A program made the translations under genes and the position numbers. 64,000 bases of DNA from Streptomyces sp. SKN60 (lineage in GTDB: Bacteria > Actinomycetota > Actinomycetes > Streptomycetales > Streptomycetaceae): assembly GCF_026236535.1 (NCBI RefSeq), contig NZ_JAHTMW010000008.1, positions 248,001 through 312,000 of the forward strand, written 5' to 3'. This document shows, piece after piece, positions 1-8,893 of the stretch. Below the pieces are notes generated by a model, which was not told the origin of the DNA, did not search any database, and saw only the letters and a program-made list of their open reading frames with translations. Position 1 is the stretch's first letter, and every line of letters starts with the position of its first letter.

Positions 1-609
1 TCGCTCATCGAGCGGTTCTACGAGACGACCGGCGGGCGCATCCTGGTCGACGGCACGGACATACGGCAGTGGCCGCTGTCCGAACTGCGGTCCGTCATCG
101 GGTACGTGGAGCAGGACGCTCCGGTCCTGGCCGGCACGCTGCGGGAGAACCTGGTCCACAGCGCGCCCGGCGCGACGGACGAAGACGTCCGCGACGTCCT
201 CGCGCGGACGCGCCTCGACACCCTCGTCGACCGTCTCCCGTACGGCCTGGACACCCTGGTCGGGCACCGCGGCTCGAAGCTGTCCGGCGGCGAACGCCAG
301 CGCGTCGCGATCGCCCGCGCAGTGCTGCGCAGACCTCGGCTGCTGCTCCTGGACGAGGCGACCTCGCAACTCGACGCCGTCAACGAGCTGGCACTGCGGG
401 ACGTCATCGCCGAGACGGCACGCGAGACCACCGTCCTGGTGGTGGCACACCGCCTGTCCACGGTGACGGGCGCCGACCGCATCGTGGTCATGGACGCCGG
501 CCGGGTCCGCGCGATCGGTACCCACGAGGAACTGGTGGACCGGGACGAGCTGTACGCACAGCTCGCCGCGACCCAGCTTCTGCTCCCGGCCGGGCCTTCC
601 GGCAGGTGA
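1..609 (+). CDS. ABC exporter ATP-binding domain (5'-truncated by the window edge)
   Basis: Reading frame 1 is open from the first base to TGA at 607-609, so only the C-terminal part of a longer gene is present. It opens at SLIERFYE, the stretch that normally follows the Walker A lysine of exporter-type ATPases. It then shows the Q-loop (YVEQDAPVLAGTLRENL), the ABC signature (LSGGERQRVAIARA), Walker B (LLLLDEAT), the D-loop and the switch histidine (VVAHRLS). This pattern is typical of MdlB/lipid-A-exporter-like transporters with an N-terminal membrane domain fused to the ATPase. The substrate cannot be told. The gene ends 95 bp before the convergent membrane acyltransferase. Nothing links it firmly to the biosynthetic genes further right. 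Confidence 0.93.
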   Translation, partial: SLIERFYETTGGRILVDGTDIRQWPLSELRSVIGYVEQDAPVLAGTLRENLVHSAPGATDEDVRDVLARTRLDTLVDRLPYGLDTLVGHRGSKLSGGERQRVAIARAVLRRPRLLLLDEATSQLDAVNELALRDVIAETARETTVLVVAHRLSTVTGADRIVVMDAGRVRAIGTHEELVDRDELYAQLAATQLLLPAGPSGR

Positions 610-704
610 GGGGAGTCCCCCAGGGCTGCTGCACGACCGCGGCCGGTTCACGCCCACGGCCAGGGCCTTCGCGGCGCACGGCACGGCTGTGCCCAGTGCC
701 GGCG

Positions 705-1952
705 TCAACGGACGTACTTCGCCGGCTTGGTGGCGGCGTTGAGCAACGCCTCCAGCGGTCCGCGGTGGAAGAAGCGGGACCAGACCGCGGCGAACACGAT
801 CGCCCCGAGGATGAACGTGAGCACGGGGAGCCAGGACGTCTGGGTCCTCTCGCCGGCCGATACGCCGAGCATGGACTGGGCGAGGAAGTGGCCGACGTAC
901 GCCGTCAGGGACATGGTGCCCACGGCGATGACGGGTTTCGCCAGGCTGCGCAGGCGCGGCAGACGGTCCATGAGCACCGTCGCACCGACGATCACGAGGA
1001 TGGCGACGCCGACGCTGCCGATGATGTCGAAGGTGGTGCCGCTGTGCGGCCCGACGGACAGCAGTTCCGAGGCCGCCCGCTGGGGGGCCTCGAAGGATCC
1101 GCCGCCGAGCGAGGACGCCTTCTCGAACCCGGCGGACGACGACTTCCCGTCCTCCGCCATGCTGCGCAGCGCGTTCGGGCCCGCCAGCAGCAGGGACAGG
1201 CCGTACGCGCCGGCGGTCAGGGCGGCGCCGAGCGCGGCCAGCCGCCGCTGGACGGAGGCGGCCGACAGGTCGAGGCGGGCCAGCGCCATGCCGGCGACGA
1301 CGAACGACATCCAGGTGATCGTCGGGTAGAAGCCGGTGAGCAGCAGGTCGAGGACGCCGACCTCGCTGAGCTTCTTGAGCGGGTCGTAGGCGTTGACGGT
1401 CTGCTGGACGGACTCGCCGAGCTGCGAGTTCAGGACGAACGCCAGCTGCGGTGTGACGAGCGCGAGGCCGGCCGCGGTGATCGCCAGGGCTTTGGCCGAC
1501 AGCCGCAGCAGGGGCAGGGCGAGGAGGAAGTAGACACCGTAGAAGCCGAGGATGATCACGCCCCCGTACTCCATCGCCAGCACGGTGCCCAGGGCCAGCA
1601 GGACCACGGCGCGGATCGCGATCCGGGCCTTCGCCTGGCGGCCCGCGAGGCCGGTCTTCGGCTCGCGGCGGCCGGCGATCAGCATCAGCGAGAACCCGGC
1701 GAGGGTGGCGAACAGGACCGAGGAGTGCCCGTCGGCCAGATACCGGACCCAGGTGCCGACGCCGTGCGTGGACGAGAGCACCGGGCCGATGTGGACGATG
1801 TACATGCCGAACACCGCCAGCGCGCGGGCCAGGTCCACCCCGACCAGGCGTCCCATCGAGGGCTTCCCTGCGGTCTCGGACGCGGTACGGAGTCGTGGAG
1901 GCGAGTTCTCCTGCGGAGACGACGTCGCCTGCGGCGGCTGTATCTGTGTCAT
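705..1952 (-). CDS. Multi-pass membrane acyltransferase-like protein (DUF1624/DUF418 type)
   Basis: A 415-residue hydrophobic protein with about ten predicted membrane segments. The N-terminal motif RLVGVDLARALAVFGMYIVH resembles the start of the heparan-alpha-glucosaminide N-acetyltransferase/DUF1624 and DUF418 families, in which a conserved R-x-x-x-x-D-x-x-R-G/A leads into the first helix. The chosen ATG (complement of 1950-1952) has GGGAG about nine bases upstream. The open frame continues further upstream, but that part is Arg/Pro-rich and looks non-coding. Such proteins transfer acyl groups to extracytoplasmic sugars or stay uncharacterised. It diverges from the two-component system at 2484, which may control it. 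The exact function is unknown. Confidence 0.82.
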   Translation of the reverse strand: MTQIQPPQATSSPQENSPPRLRTASETAGKPSMGRLVGVDLARALAVFGMYIVHIGPVLSSTHGVGTWVRYLADGHSSVLFATLAGFSLMLIAGRREPKTGLAGRQAKARIAIRAVVLLALGTVLAMEYGGVIILGFYGVYFLLALPLLRLSAKALAITAAGLALVTPQLAFVLNSQLGESVQQTVNAYDPLKKLSEVGVLDLLLTGFYPTITWMSFVVAGMALARLDLSAASVQRRLAALGAALTAGAYGLSLLLAGPNALRSMAEDGKSSSAGFEKASSLGGGSFEAPQRAASELLSVGPHSGTTFDIIGSVGVAILVIVGATVLMDRLPRLRSLAKPVIAVGTMSLTAYVGHFLAQSMLGVSAGERTQTSWLPVLTFILGAIVFAAVWSRFFHRGPLEALLNAATKPAKYVR

Positions 1953-2483
1953 ACGAGGAATCTCCCGGTGCGGTACGGACGCGGACCATCCGGCAGGCTT
2001 CGGTGGCACCCCCGCCGACCGGCCGGGACCACCCCGCCGACCGGCGGGCCGGGACGGACGGATCAGAGGTGGCGGTCGATGGCGGGCAGGAGATCTCGGC
2101 CATGATCTGGGCGGTGTGGGAGCCGCCGCCGGACCTGGCAACGAGAGGTCGCACCCACACCGGAGCGGCCACTCGGACAGCAGCATCCGCACCCCGGCGC
2201 GTACGATCGATCCCACGGTACGAGCACGGCGGGCGCCATCCGCCGAGACTCGCCCGCCCGCCGGCCTGCCGACCGGCCGGAGCGCACCCCCCGAACGGCT
2301 GGAGCCGACCCGCCGGGTGTCCACAGTCCGTAGGTGATCACGTCACCGCGTACCCTGCCCGGCGTACGGTCGACGCCAGGCGAACCCGTACGAGCGCGCG
2401 GGACCTCCGAATGCACGGGCGATTGCACGGGCCGGTCGCCGAGCAGCGGGACAGCGCAGACGAGAGTGTGAGGCGGGACGCCG
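1953..2483. other. Divergent intergenic region, no gene recognised
   Basis: About 530 bp lie between the divergent membrane acyltransferase and response regulator genes. Open frames cross it on both strands, but their amino-acid content is Arg/Pro/Ala-rich as expected for shadow frames in high-GC DNA, and none has a convincing domain. It must contain the promoters of both flanking genes. I see no clear repeat, operator or RNA element. Confidence 0.5.
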
Positions 2484-3164
2484 GTGATCCGGGTAGTGGT
2501 GGTGGACGACGAGGCCCTGGTGCGGTCCGGTTTCCGGATGATCCTGAACGCCTCCGACGGCATCGAGGTCGTGGCGACCGCGGAAGGGGCGCAGGCCGCC
2601 GACGTGGTCCGGCGCGAGTCGCCGGACGTCGTGCTCCTCGACATCCGCATGCCGGACGTGGACGGCCTGACCGTGCTGCGGCAGATCCAGGAACTGCCCG
2701 CACCACCGCACGTGGCCATGCTGACCACTTTCGACACCGACGAGTACATCCTGACCGCGCTCCGCTCGGGAGCCTCCGGCTTCCTCCTCAAGGACACCGA
2801 GCCCGAACAGCTCGCCCAGCTGGTCCGCACCCTGGCCGCGGGCGGCGTCGTGATGTCGCCGAAGGCATCACGCGCGCTGCTCCGCGGCCACCCGGGGGCC
2901 GGCGCACCCCAGGACGCGGACGTCGCACGCGTCGGCCTGCTCAGCGACCGGGAACGCGACGTCCTCGTCCTGGTCGCCGAAGGACTCTCCAACGCCGACA
3001 TCGGCACCCGTATCCACCTGAGCGCGGGCACCGTCAAGGACCACGTCAGCTCGATCCTGACCAAACTGCGCGTCACCAGCCGCGTCCAGGCGGCACTGCT
3101 CGCCGAGCGGGCCGGACTGCTCGCTCACGACGACGGCAACACGGCCCGGGACAACGGACGATGA
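2484..3164 (+). CDS. NarL/LuxR-family response regulator
   Basis: A 226-residue two-component response regulator. The receiver domain (residues 1-120) has the acidic pair in VVVVDDEALVRSG, the phosphoacceptor Asp53 in VVLLDIRMPDVDG, a Thr in MLTTFDTDEY and the Lys in LLKDTEPEQL. The C-terminal LuxR helix-turn-helix spans roughly residues 155-215 (LSDRERDVLVLVAEGLSNADI...GTVKDHVSSILTKL). The GTG start is preceded by GAGGCGGG. Its stop overlaps the ATG of the sensor kinase by 4 bp, so the two are translationally coupled and form one signalling pair. The regulated genes are probably adjacent (membrane acyltransferase or ABC transporter), but this is inferred from position only. Confidence 0.95.
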   Translation: MIRVVVVDDEALVRSGFRMILNASDGIEVVATAEGAQAADVVRRESPDVVLLDIRMPDVDGLTVLRQIQELPAPPHVAMLTTFDTDEYILTALRSGASGFLLKDTEPEQLAQLVRTLAAGGVVMSPKASRALLRGHPGAGAPQDADVARVGLLSDRERDVLVLVAEGLSNADIGTRIHLSAGTVKDHVSSILTKLRVTSRVQAALLAERAGLLAHDDGNTARDNGR

Positions 3165-4285
3165 GCACGGGCCGGGCACTGTGGCGGCGCCTTCCGCCCT
3201 GGGCGGTCGACACGGGCCTCGTCGCGCTGGCCCTGCTCGACGCATGGATCAACCTCCTCGGCGAGGGCACCCCGGTGATGTGGGCCTGCGCCGCCGGGGG
3301 CTCCGCCGGCCTGTTCCTCCGCCGGCGCTTCCCGCTGGCAGTCTTCCTGCTGACGCTGCCCATGACCCTGTTCATGGACGTCGCGATCGCGCCGATCGCC
3401 GCCCTGTACACACTCGCCGCGTCCACCCGCAACCGCCCGCTGCTGGCCGGCTGCGCCCTGCTGAACGCGGCGGCGGGCACGCTCGCCTGGCCGCTGTCCG
3501 ACGGGTTCCCCGGCGACGACCGGACCTGGACGCTCGTCCAGTTCGTCTACACGCTCGCCACGGCCTTCGCCCCCGTCCTGTTCGGCCAACTCGTGCAGGC
3601 CAGGCACGACGTGGCCCGCCGGCTCGTCGAGGTCAAGGAGGCACGGGAACACGAACGCGCCCTCTACGCCCAGACCGTCCTCGCCCGCGAACGCGCCCAG
3701 CTCGCCCGCGAGATGCACGACGTCGTCTCCCACCAGGTCAGCCTCATCGCCGTCCAGGCCGGAGCCCTGCAGGTCGCCGCGAAGGACTCCGACGCCCGCG
3801 AGGCCGCCCGCACCATCCGCACCCTGAGCGCCAACACCCTCGACGAACTCCGCCACATGGTGACGCTGCTCCGTGCCTCCGGCGGCAGGACAACCGAACT
3901 CACCCCCCAGCCCACCCTCGCCGACCTCCGGCAGCTCCTCGCCAACAGCGGCATCGAGACCACCCTGACCGGACAGCTCCCGGCCGACATCAGCACCACC
4001 GCCCAGCGCACCGTCTACCGCACGGTCCAGGAAGCCCTCACCAACGTGCGCAAACACGCCCCCGGAGCCCGTGCCGAGGTGCGCCTGTGGCACAACCCGC
4101 ACCACTTCGGCGTCACCGTCACCAACACGGCCCCCACCCGTCCGACCGTCGCCCTCCCCAGCGCCCGCCACGGCCTCATCGGCCTGAAGGAACGCGCCGA
4201 ACTCCTCGACGGCACCCTCACCGCCGAACCCACCCCAGAAGGCGGTTACACGATCGAACTACGAGCCCCCGCCCGGTCCGACTGA
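3161..4285 (+). CDS. Sensor histidine kinase, HisKA_3 (NarX/DesK-like) type
   Basis: A 374-residue membrane sensor kinase. Residues 15-150 hold five to six hydrophobic segments. They are followed by a coiled linker rich in Glu/Arg and the HisKA_3 dimerisation motif with the phosphoacceptor His186 in AREMHDVVSHQVS. The HATPase domain includes the N-box region (TVQEALTNVRKHAPGA) and a GLIGLKERAELLDG motif typical of this family. It overlaps the response regulator gene by 4 bp (ATGA). Its 3' end overlaps the convergent flavoprotein gene by 40 bp. No extracytoplasmic sensing domain is seen, as is common for this short actinobacterial kinase class. The signal is unknown. Confidence 0.94.
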   Translation: MSTGRALWRRLPPWAVDTGLVALALLDAWINLLGEGTPVMWACAAGGSAGLFLRRRFPLAVFLLTLPMTLFMDVAIAPIAALYTLAASTRNRPLLAGCALLNAAAGTLAWPLSDGFPGDDRTWTLVQFVYTLATAFAPVLFGQLVQARHDVARRLVEVKEAREHERALYAQTVLARERAQLAREMHDVVSHQVSLIAVQAGALQVAAKDSDAREAARTIRTLSANTLDELRHMVTLLRASGGRTTELTPQPTLADLRQLLANSGIETTLTGQLPADISTTAQRTVYRTVQEALTNVRKHAPGARAEVRLWHNPHHFGVTVTNTAPTRPTVALPSARHGLIGLKERAELLDGTLTAEPTPEGGYTIELRAPARSD

Positions 4286-6576
4286 AGGCAATGCGTACGA
4301 GTGGCTTCGGGGCGGGGGGTTTCCAGGAGCTGCCAGAAGTCGGTCAGCCAGGTGACGGTGTCGCGCATCACGTAGTGGTCGGCGGTGGGGCGCAGGGCCG
4401 AGAGGAGGAAGGACTTCTGGCCCTCGGCCGGGGGGCCCAGGATGGTGAGGCGGGGGTCGGGGGTGCCGTCGGGGCGGAGGGGGTGGAAGCGGGGGGTGAG
4501 GTCGAGGCCGCCCGGTGCGAAGGCGTCGCCGGTCGCCGAGACGTTGCGCCAGAGGCGGGCCAGGCCGTGGTTCAGCAGGTTGCGGAAGAGGGGCGAGGCG
4601 TCCCGGTGCGGGGCGAAGGGGTGGACCCGGGCGTCGGCCAGGGTGTCCACCTGGCAGGAGGCGCCCGTGGCCGGGCCGTCCACGCGGAACCGTGACGTCG
4701 CCTCGTCGGGGCGCAGTCGGGCGCCGGGGCCGGTGCCGATGTCGAGCAGGCCGTGCCGGACGAGGGTGCGGATCCGCTCCATCACCTCGGGGGCGGCCCC
4801 GTTGGCGAGGCGGTTGTGCAGCCGGACGTAGCGGGCGAGGAAGACGCGGTGGGAGGCGGGGGTCAGGCCGCCGTCGTCCACCGCACGGGAGATCACCGAG
4901 CGCAGGTCGCGCCAGACGCCGTCGGCCGCGGCCTTGTGGGGGTTGTCCAGGTTTCCCTGCTCGGCCCACCGCAGGTCGCGGTCCATGAAGGCGAGCACCG
5001 CCTCCCGGTAGCGTTCGGGAGTGTCGAGGCCGGTGGCGTCCAGGGGCCTGATGGTGCGCTGCCAGTCGAAGCGGTTGCCGGTCGGCCGTTCGTCGAGACA
5101 CCACGGCGAGGTCCACGAGGACACGGCTCGGCGCAGGGCGTCCGGGCCCTGCCGCCACGCCTTGCGGGCCAGGGCGCACGGTTCGGTGCCGAAGACGACC
5201 TCGATCCAGCGGAGCATCGCCTCCTCGGCCGACCAGCCAGAGGCGCGCGCCTCCGTCCCCGTCCCCGTCTCCGCCGGCGGCCGGTCACGGCCGTCCAGGA
5301 GCGCTTCGAGCGTGTCGGTGATCTCGTCCACCGCCGCTTCGAGCGGGCCGAGGAGCCGTGTGGGGTCGCCGGGCCGGTCGCCGTGCGGCGCTCCGCCGGC
5401 GAGGAAGGCCTGGTACGCCGCACCCGCCCGCTCGCGCAGGAGGGCGGCCGCCTGCGGCCCGAGCAGCGTGGCGTAGTGCAGCCAGGCCATCTCCAGGACG
5501 ACCAGGGGCAGCACGTCCCGCTCGAAGTCGAGCCGGCCGGGCCCTCCGTCGCCGCGCGGGGTGCCGACGCTCGACCGCAGCCGGTCGACCGCCTCGCCGG
5601 TGAGGAACACGCCGCGGTGCTCCAGGCGTTCGGGATCGGCGTCCTTGTGGTTGTCGGGGCGGGCGAAGGTGAAGACGCCCGTCTCGCTGAAGGCCAGGAG
5701 TTTCGCCGGCTCGGCACCGCTGGGCTCGTAGCGCAGCCCGCCGTCCGGGCCGGGGACGAAGGTCCCGCCCCGCCCCTCGGTCAGGTGGAGGATCTCGTCG
5801 ATCGCCGTCAGCCCCATGCCGGCGATGCCGACGACCCGGCCGGGCCCGGTGATCCGCGGCGGCAGCGCCCGGTCCAGGGGGTAGGCGTACGGGACGTAGG
5901 CGCACCCGGTGCGGTCGGCGAAGTCCGCCAGGCCGCGCGTGCCCGCCGCGCGCCGCGGGTCGTGGTGGGTGTGCCCCGTCACGAGGAGGACCTGGTCGGC
6001 GGGGTGGGCGCCGCCGTCGGCGGTGCGCACCGTGAGCCCGTGGGCGTGCGGCGCGATGTCGACGACCTCGGTGTGGTGCAGGTGTACGGAGACGCCGGGG
6101 TGGGCGCGCAGCTCGCGCACGAAGGTGCCGAACATGTCCTGCAACGCCAGCCCGTGCACGTAACGCTTCGGCCAGTCCCCGGGGGCGAGGTCGAGGTCGG
6201 CGTCGCCGGTCTCGGCGAAGCGCTGCCGGCACCACGCGTGGAGGGTGGGCCGTTGCGGGGCGGGCCGCAGCGGCCCGGCGTCCCGCACGGACTCGTCCGC
6301 GGCGAAGGAGACCTGGCTGCTGATGCGGTTCAGATAACTGGTCCTGGGCTGCGTCGGGCTGTGGGCCTCGCCGGAGCCGAACTCCCCGGAGCGTTCGAAG
6401 ATCCGTACCTCCAGACGCCGGTCGCGGCCCAGCCGGGCGATCTCCGCCGACAGGCGTTCCACCGCGTATGTGGCCCGGGGGCCGCCGCCCACGATCGCGA
6501 GCCGGTGGACGGCCGGCTTGTCGTCCATCGTGTCGTCCATCGTGTCGTTCGCCGTGTCCTCCGCCGCCGGGTTCAC
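4246..6576 (-). CDS. Large FAD/NAD(P)-binding protein, end of the phosphonate operon
   Basis: A 776-residue flavoprotein. A Rossmann dinucleotide-binding motif (LAIVGGGPRATYAVERL) lies near residue 28. A second nucleotide-binding region (RVVGIAGMGLTAIDEILHL) lies near residue 245. The layout matches the FAD-NAD(P)-binding family related to N-hydroxylating monooxygenases (NAD_binding_9 type), but the protein is longer, with about 350 C-terminal residues I cannot assign. The GTG start overlaps the stop of the transaminase gene (GTGA), so it is translationally coupled to it. The context suggests oxidation of the aminoethylphosphonate or its derivative, for example on nitrogen. That role is inference. 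The 3' end overlaps the convergent kinase gene. Confidence 0.85.
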   Translation of the reverse strand: MNPAAEDTANDTMDDTMDDKPAVHRLAIVGGGPRATYAVERLSAEIARLGRDRRLEVRIFERSGEFGSGEAHSPTQPRTSYLNRISSQVSFAADESVRDAGPLRPAPQRPTLHAWCRQRFAETGDADLDLAPGDWPKRYVHGLALQDMFGTFVRELRAHPGVSVHLHHTEVVDIAPHAHGLTVRTADGGAHPADQVLLVTGHTHHDPRRAAGTRGLADFADRTGCAYVPYAYPLDRALPPRITGPGRVVGIAGMGLTAIDEILHLTEGRGGTFVPGPDGGLRYEPSGAEPAKLLAFSETGVFTFARPDNHKDADPERLEHRGVFLTGEAVDRLRSSVGTPRGDGGPGRLDFERDVLPLVVLEMAWLHYATLLGPQAAALLRERAGAAYQAFLAGGAPHGDRPGDPTRLLGPLEAAVDEITDTLEALLDGRDRPPAETGTGTEARASGWSAEEAMLRWIEVVFGTEPCALARKAWRQGPDALRRAVSSWTSPWCLDERPTGNRFDWQRTIRPLDATGLDTPERYREAVLAFMDRDLRWAEQGNLDNPHKAAADGVWRDLRSVISRAVDDGGLTPASHRVFLARYVRLHNRLANGAAPEVMERIRTLVRHGLLDIGTGPGARLRPDEATSRFRVDGPATGASCQVDTLADARVHPFAPHRDASPLFRNLLNHGLARLWRNVSATGDAFAPGGLDLTPRFHPLRPDGTPDPRLTILGPPAEGQKSFLLSALRPTADHYVMRDTVTWLTDFWQLLETPRPEATRTHCLQSDRAGARSSIV

Positions 6577-7730
6577 GCGGCCTCCCCGCCCGCCGTGAGT
6601 TCCCGGAGCCCCGGCAGGATCCGGCTGAGGACGGAGAGGAACCGGTCGATGTCCCGCGCGTCCATGGTGCCCATGGTGGAGAGCCGGAAGAAGCCGGCCG
6701 ACAGCTCCTCCTGGGCCGCGTAGACCACGAACCCCTCGTCCTTCAGGGCCCGGTGCAGATGCGCGTAACGGACGCCCTCCGGGAGGCGGACCACCGTGAG
6801 GCTCACGGCCCGGTGCCGCGGGTCGAGCGGGATGTGCAGCCCGAGCGCGGCGAGACCGGTCCGCAGTCGGCCGGCGAGTGCGCCGTAGCGGCGGCCGCGG
6901 GCCGCCACGCCCTCGGCGAGGGCCAGGTCAAGGGCCGTCTCGAAGGCGTAGAAGAGAGGGACCGCCGGGGTGAAGGCGGGCGCCTGGGCCTTCTCCTGCG
7001 CCGCGTAGTGCCGGTGCAGATCGAGGTAGTAGCTCCGCCGCGGGTGAGTCGCCAGGTCCTCGAAGGCCTGCCGGGAGGCGCAGACGAACGCGAGGCCCGG
7101 CATGCCCTCCAGACACTTGTTGGCGGTGCCGACGAGCCAGTCGATGCCGTCGCGCGCGAGATCGAGGGACTCCGCGCCCACGCTGCTGACGGCGTCGACG
7201 ATGATCCGGCGGCCGTGGGCGCGGGCCACCTTGGCGAGGGCCGCCACGTCGTTGAGCATGCCGGTGCTCGTCTCGTGGTGTACCACCGCGAGGTGGGTGA
7301 GGCCGGGATCCGCGGCCAGCTCCCGGTCGACGCGGTCCGCGTCGACCGGGGTGCCCCAGCCGAGTTCGAGGCGTACGCAGCGGATGCCGTGGGCCCGGGC
7401 GATGTCGTGGAGCCGCTGCCCGTAGTGGCCGTTGTCCACGACGAGCAGCGCGCCGCCGGCGGGCACGGCGCAGGCGACGGCGGCCTCCAGCGCCGAGGTG
7501 CCCGAGCCGGTCAGGACGACCGAGGTGTGGTCGTCGCCGCCCCCGCACACGGCGGTGATCTTCCGGCGCACCCGGGTCATCAGCGCGCCGAACTCCGGCT
7601 CGCGATGGCACAGGTCGGGCCCGCCGAGCGCGGCCCGGACGGTCTCGTCGGTGTTCACCGGTCCCGGGTTCATCAGGACGGTCCGGGCGACGGCGGAGCC
7701 GCCCGGGCGGGTGGTGCTGCGGGCCGTCAT
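6573..7730 (-). CDS. phnW: 2-Aminoethylphosphonate:pyruvate transaminase
   Basis: A 385-residue class-V PLP aminotransferase. Family features include the N-terminal MNPGPVNT motif, GSGTSALEAAV, the Asp-containing IIVDAVSSVGAE, and the Schiff-base Lys205 in GTANKCLEGMPG. It matches PhnW, which interconverts phosphonoacetaldehyde and 2-aminoethylphosphonate. PhnW can be catabolic, but here it directly follows phosphonopyruvate decarboxylase and PEP mutase with 4-bp overlaps at both ends, so it should run in the biosynthetic direction. An alanine:glyoxylate-type transaminase would look similar. The operon context decides the call. Confidence 0.93.
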   Translation of the reverse strand: MTARSTTRPGGSAVARTVLMNPGPVNTDETVRAALGGPDLCHREPEFGALMTRVRRKITAVCGGGDDHTSVVLTGSGTSALEAAVACAVPAGGALLVVDNGHYGQRLHDIARAHGIRCVRLELGWGTPVDADRVDRELAADPGLTHLAVVHHETSTGMLNDVAALAKVARAHGRRIIVDAVSSVGAESLDLARDGIDWLVGTANKCLEGMPGLAFVCASRQAFEDLATHPRRSYYLDLHRHYAAQEKAQAPAFTPAVPLFYAFETALDLALAEGVAARGRRYGALAGRLRTGLAALGLHIPLDPRHRAVSLTVVRLPEGVRYAHLHRALKDEGFVVYAAQEELSAGFFRLSTMGTMDARDIDRFLSVLSRILPGLRELTAGGEAA

Positions 7731-8893
7731 GCGGTGACCTCCGCGGAGAAGCGCGCGGCCGAGGCCGGCGGGGGCAGGGCGGGCCGGCCGAGGCCCGGGT
7801 CGGAGTAGGGCGCGACGCGCACCCGCAGCAGCGCCGGTCCGCCGCCGGCGGGCAGCCGCGACAGGGCCTCGCCAAGGCCCTCGGCGGTCGTCACGTCGGC
7901 GGCGTGGCGGTAGCCGCAGGCCGTGGCCACCCCGGCGAAGTCCACATGGGCCGAGCCCGTCGGCTGGCCGCCGGTCGACTCGTAGGCGCCGTTGTCGAAG
8001 ACGATGTGCAGCAGGTTCGGCGGGGCCGTCCGCCCGATCGTCGCCATCGCCTCCAGGCGCATCAGCGCCGCGCCGTCGCCGTCCAGCACCACGACCTGCT
8101 TCGACGGCGCGTGCAGCGCGACGCCGAGCGCCACGCTCGACGCGCAGCCCATCGAGCCGACGACGTACAGATTCCCGGCCCGGTCCCGGTCCCGCTCCAG
8201 CTCGCGGGCGGTCTTGCCGGTGGTGGCGACGACCAGCGCCCGGTCGCCGACGAGCCGCATGACGTGGCCGATCGCCTCGCTGCGCAGCAGCGGACCGCCG
8301 GCGCCGGACGGCTCCTGGGGCGTACGGGGGACGGGGGCGACGGCACCCTTGGGGACGACGAAGGCGAAGGGCAGACCGGTGGCGTCCATGTGGGAGGCGG
8401 CGACCCGCAGCCGCTCGGCGAGCAACTCCCCGGTGTCCGGCAGGAGTTCGTGCCGGATGCCCATGGCGGTGAGGATGCCGGGGGTGATCTGCCCAATGAG
8501 CTCGTGCTGGGGCTCGTCCGGAGTGCCGGGTTCGCCCCGCCAGGTGACGAGGAGCAGAACGGGCAGCCGCAGCGTGTGGCAGAGCGAGGTCAGCGGGTTG
8601 ACGGCGTTGCCGAGGCCCGAGTTCTGCAGGATGACGACGGGGCGCCGCCCGGCCAGCCGGGCGCCGGCGGCGATGGCCACGGCCTCGCCCTCGTTGGCCG
8701 CGATGACGTAGTCGTCCGGGTGCCGGCGCTCCAGGCAGCTGATCACCGGGCCGAGGAAGGAGCAGGGCACTCCGGTGAACGGCCCGAACCCCGCCGTACG
8801 GAAGGCCGCGACGACCTCCTCGGCGTCAAGCGCGGTCGTAGCGGCGGTCGTAGCGGCGGTCGCAGGGGCGATCGCAGGGGCGGCGCTCGTCAT
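7727..8893 (-). CDS. ppd: Phosphonopyruvate decarboxylase
   Basis: A 388-residue thiamine-diphosphate enzyme. The N-terminal half has GVPCSFLGPVISCL and the pyrimidine-binding Glu region (AANEGEAVAIAAGA). The C-terminal half has the ThDP motif starting GDGAALMRLEAMATIG and ending in FDNGAYESTGG. This is the arrangement of phosphonopyruvate decarboxylases (Fom2/AepY/Bcs). The reaction pulls the unfavourable PEP mutase equilibrium forward by making phosphonoacetaldehyde. A low-complexity Ala/Thr-rich stretch at residues 5-22 precedes the domain. Its ATG overlaps the PEP mutase stop codon. Confidence 0.95.
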   Translation of the reverse strand: MTSAAPAIAPATAATTAATTALDAEEVVAAFRTAGFGPFTGVPCSFLGPVISCLERRHPDDYVIAANEGEAVAIAAGARLAGRRPVVILQNSGLGNAVNPLTSLCHTLRLPVLLLVTWRGEPGTPDEPQHELIGQITPGILTAMGIRHELLPDTGELLAERLRVAASHMDATGLPFAFVVPKGAVAPVPRTPQEPSGAGGPLLRSEAIGHVMRLVGDRALVVATTGKTARELERDRDRAGNLYVVGSMGCASSVALGVALHAPSKQVVVLDGDGAALMRLEAMATIGRTAPPNLLHIVFDNGAYESTGGQPTGSAHVDFAGVATACGYRHAADVTTAEGLGEALSRLPAGGGPALLRVRVAPYSDPGLGRPALPPPASAARFSAEVTA

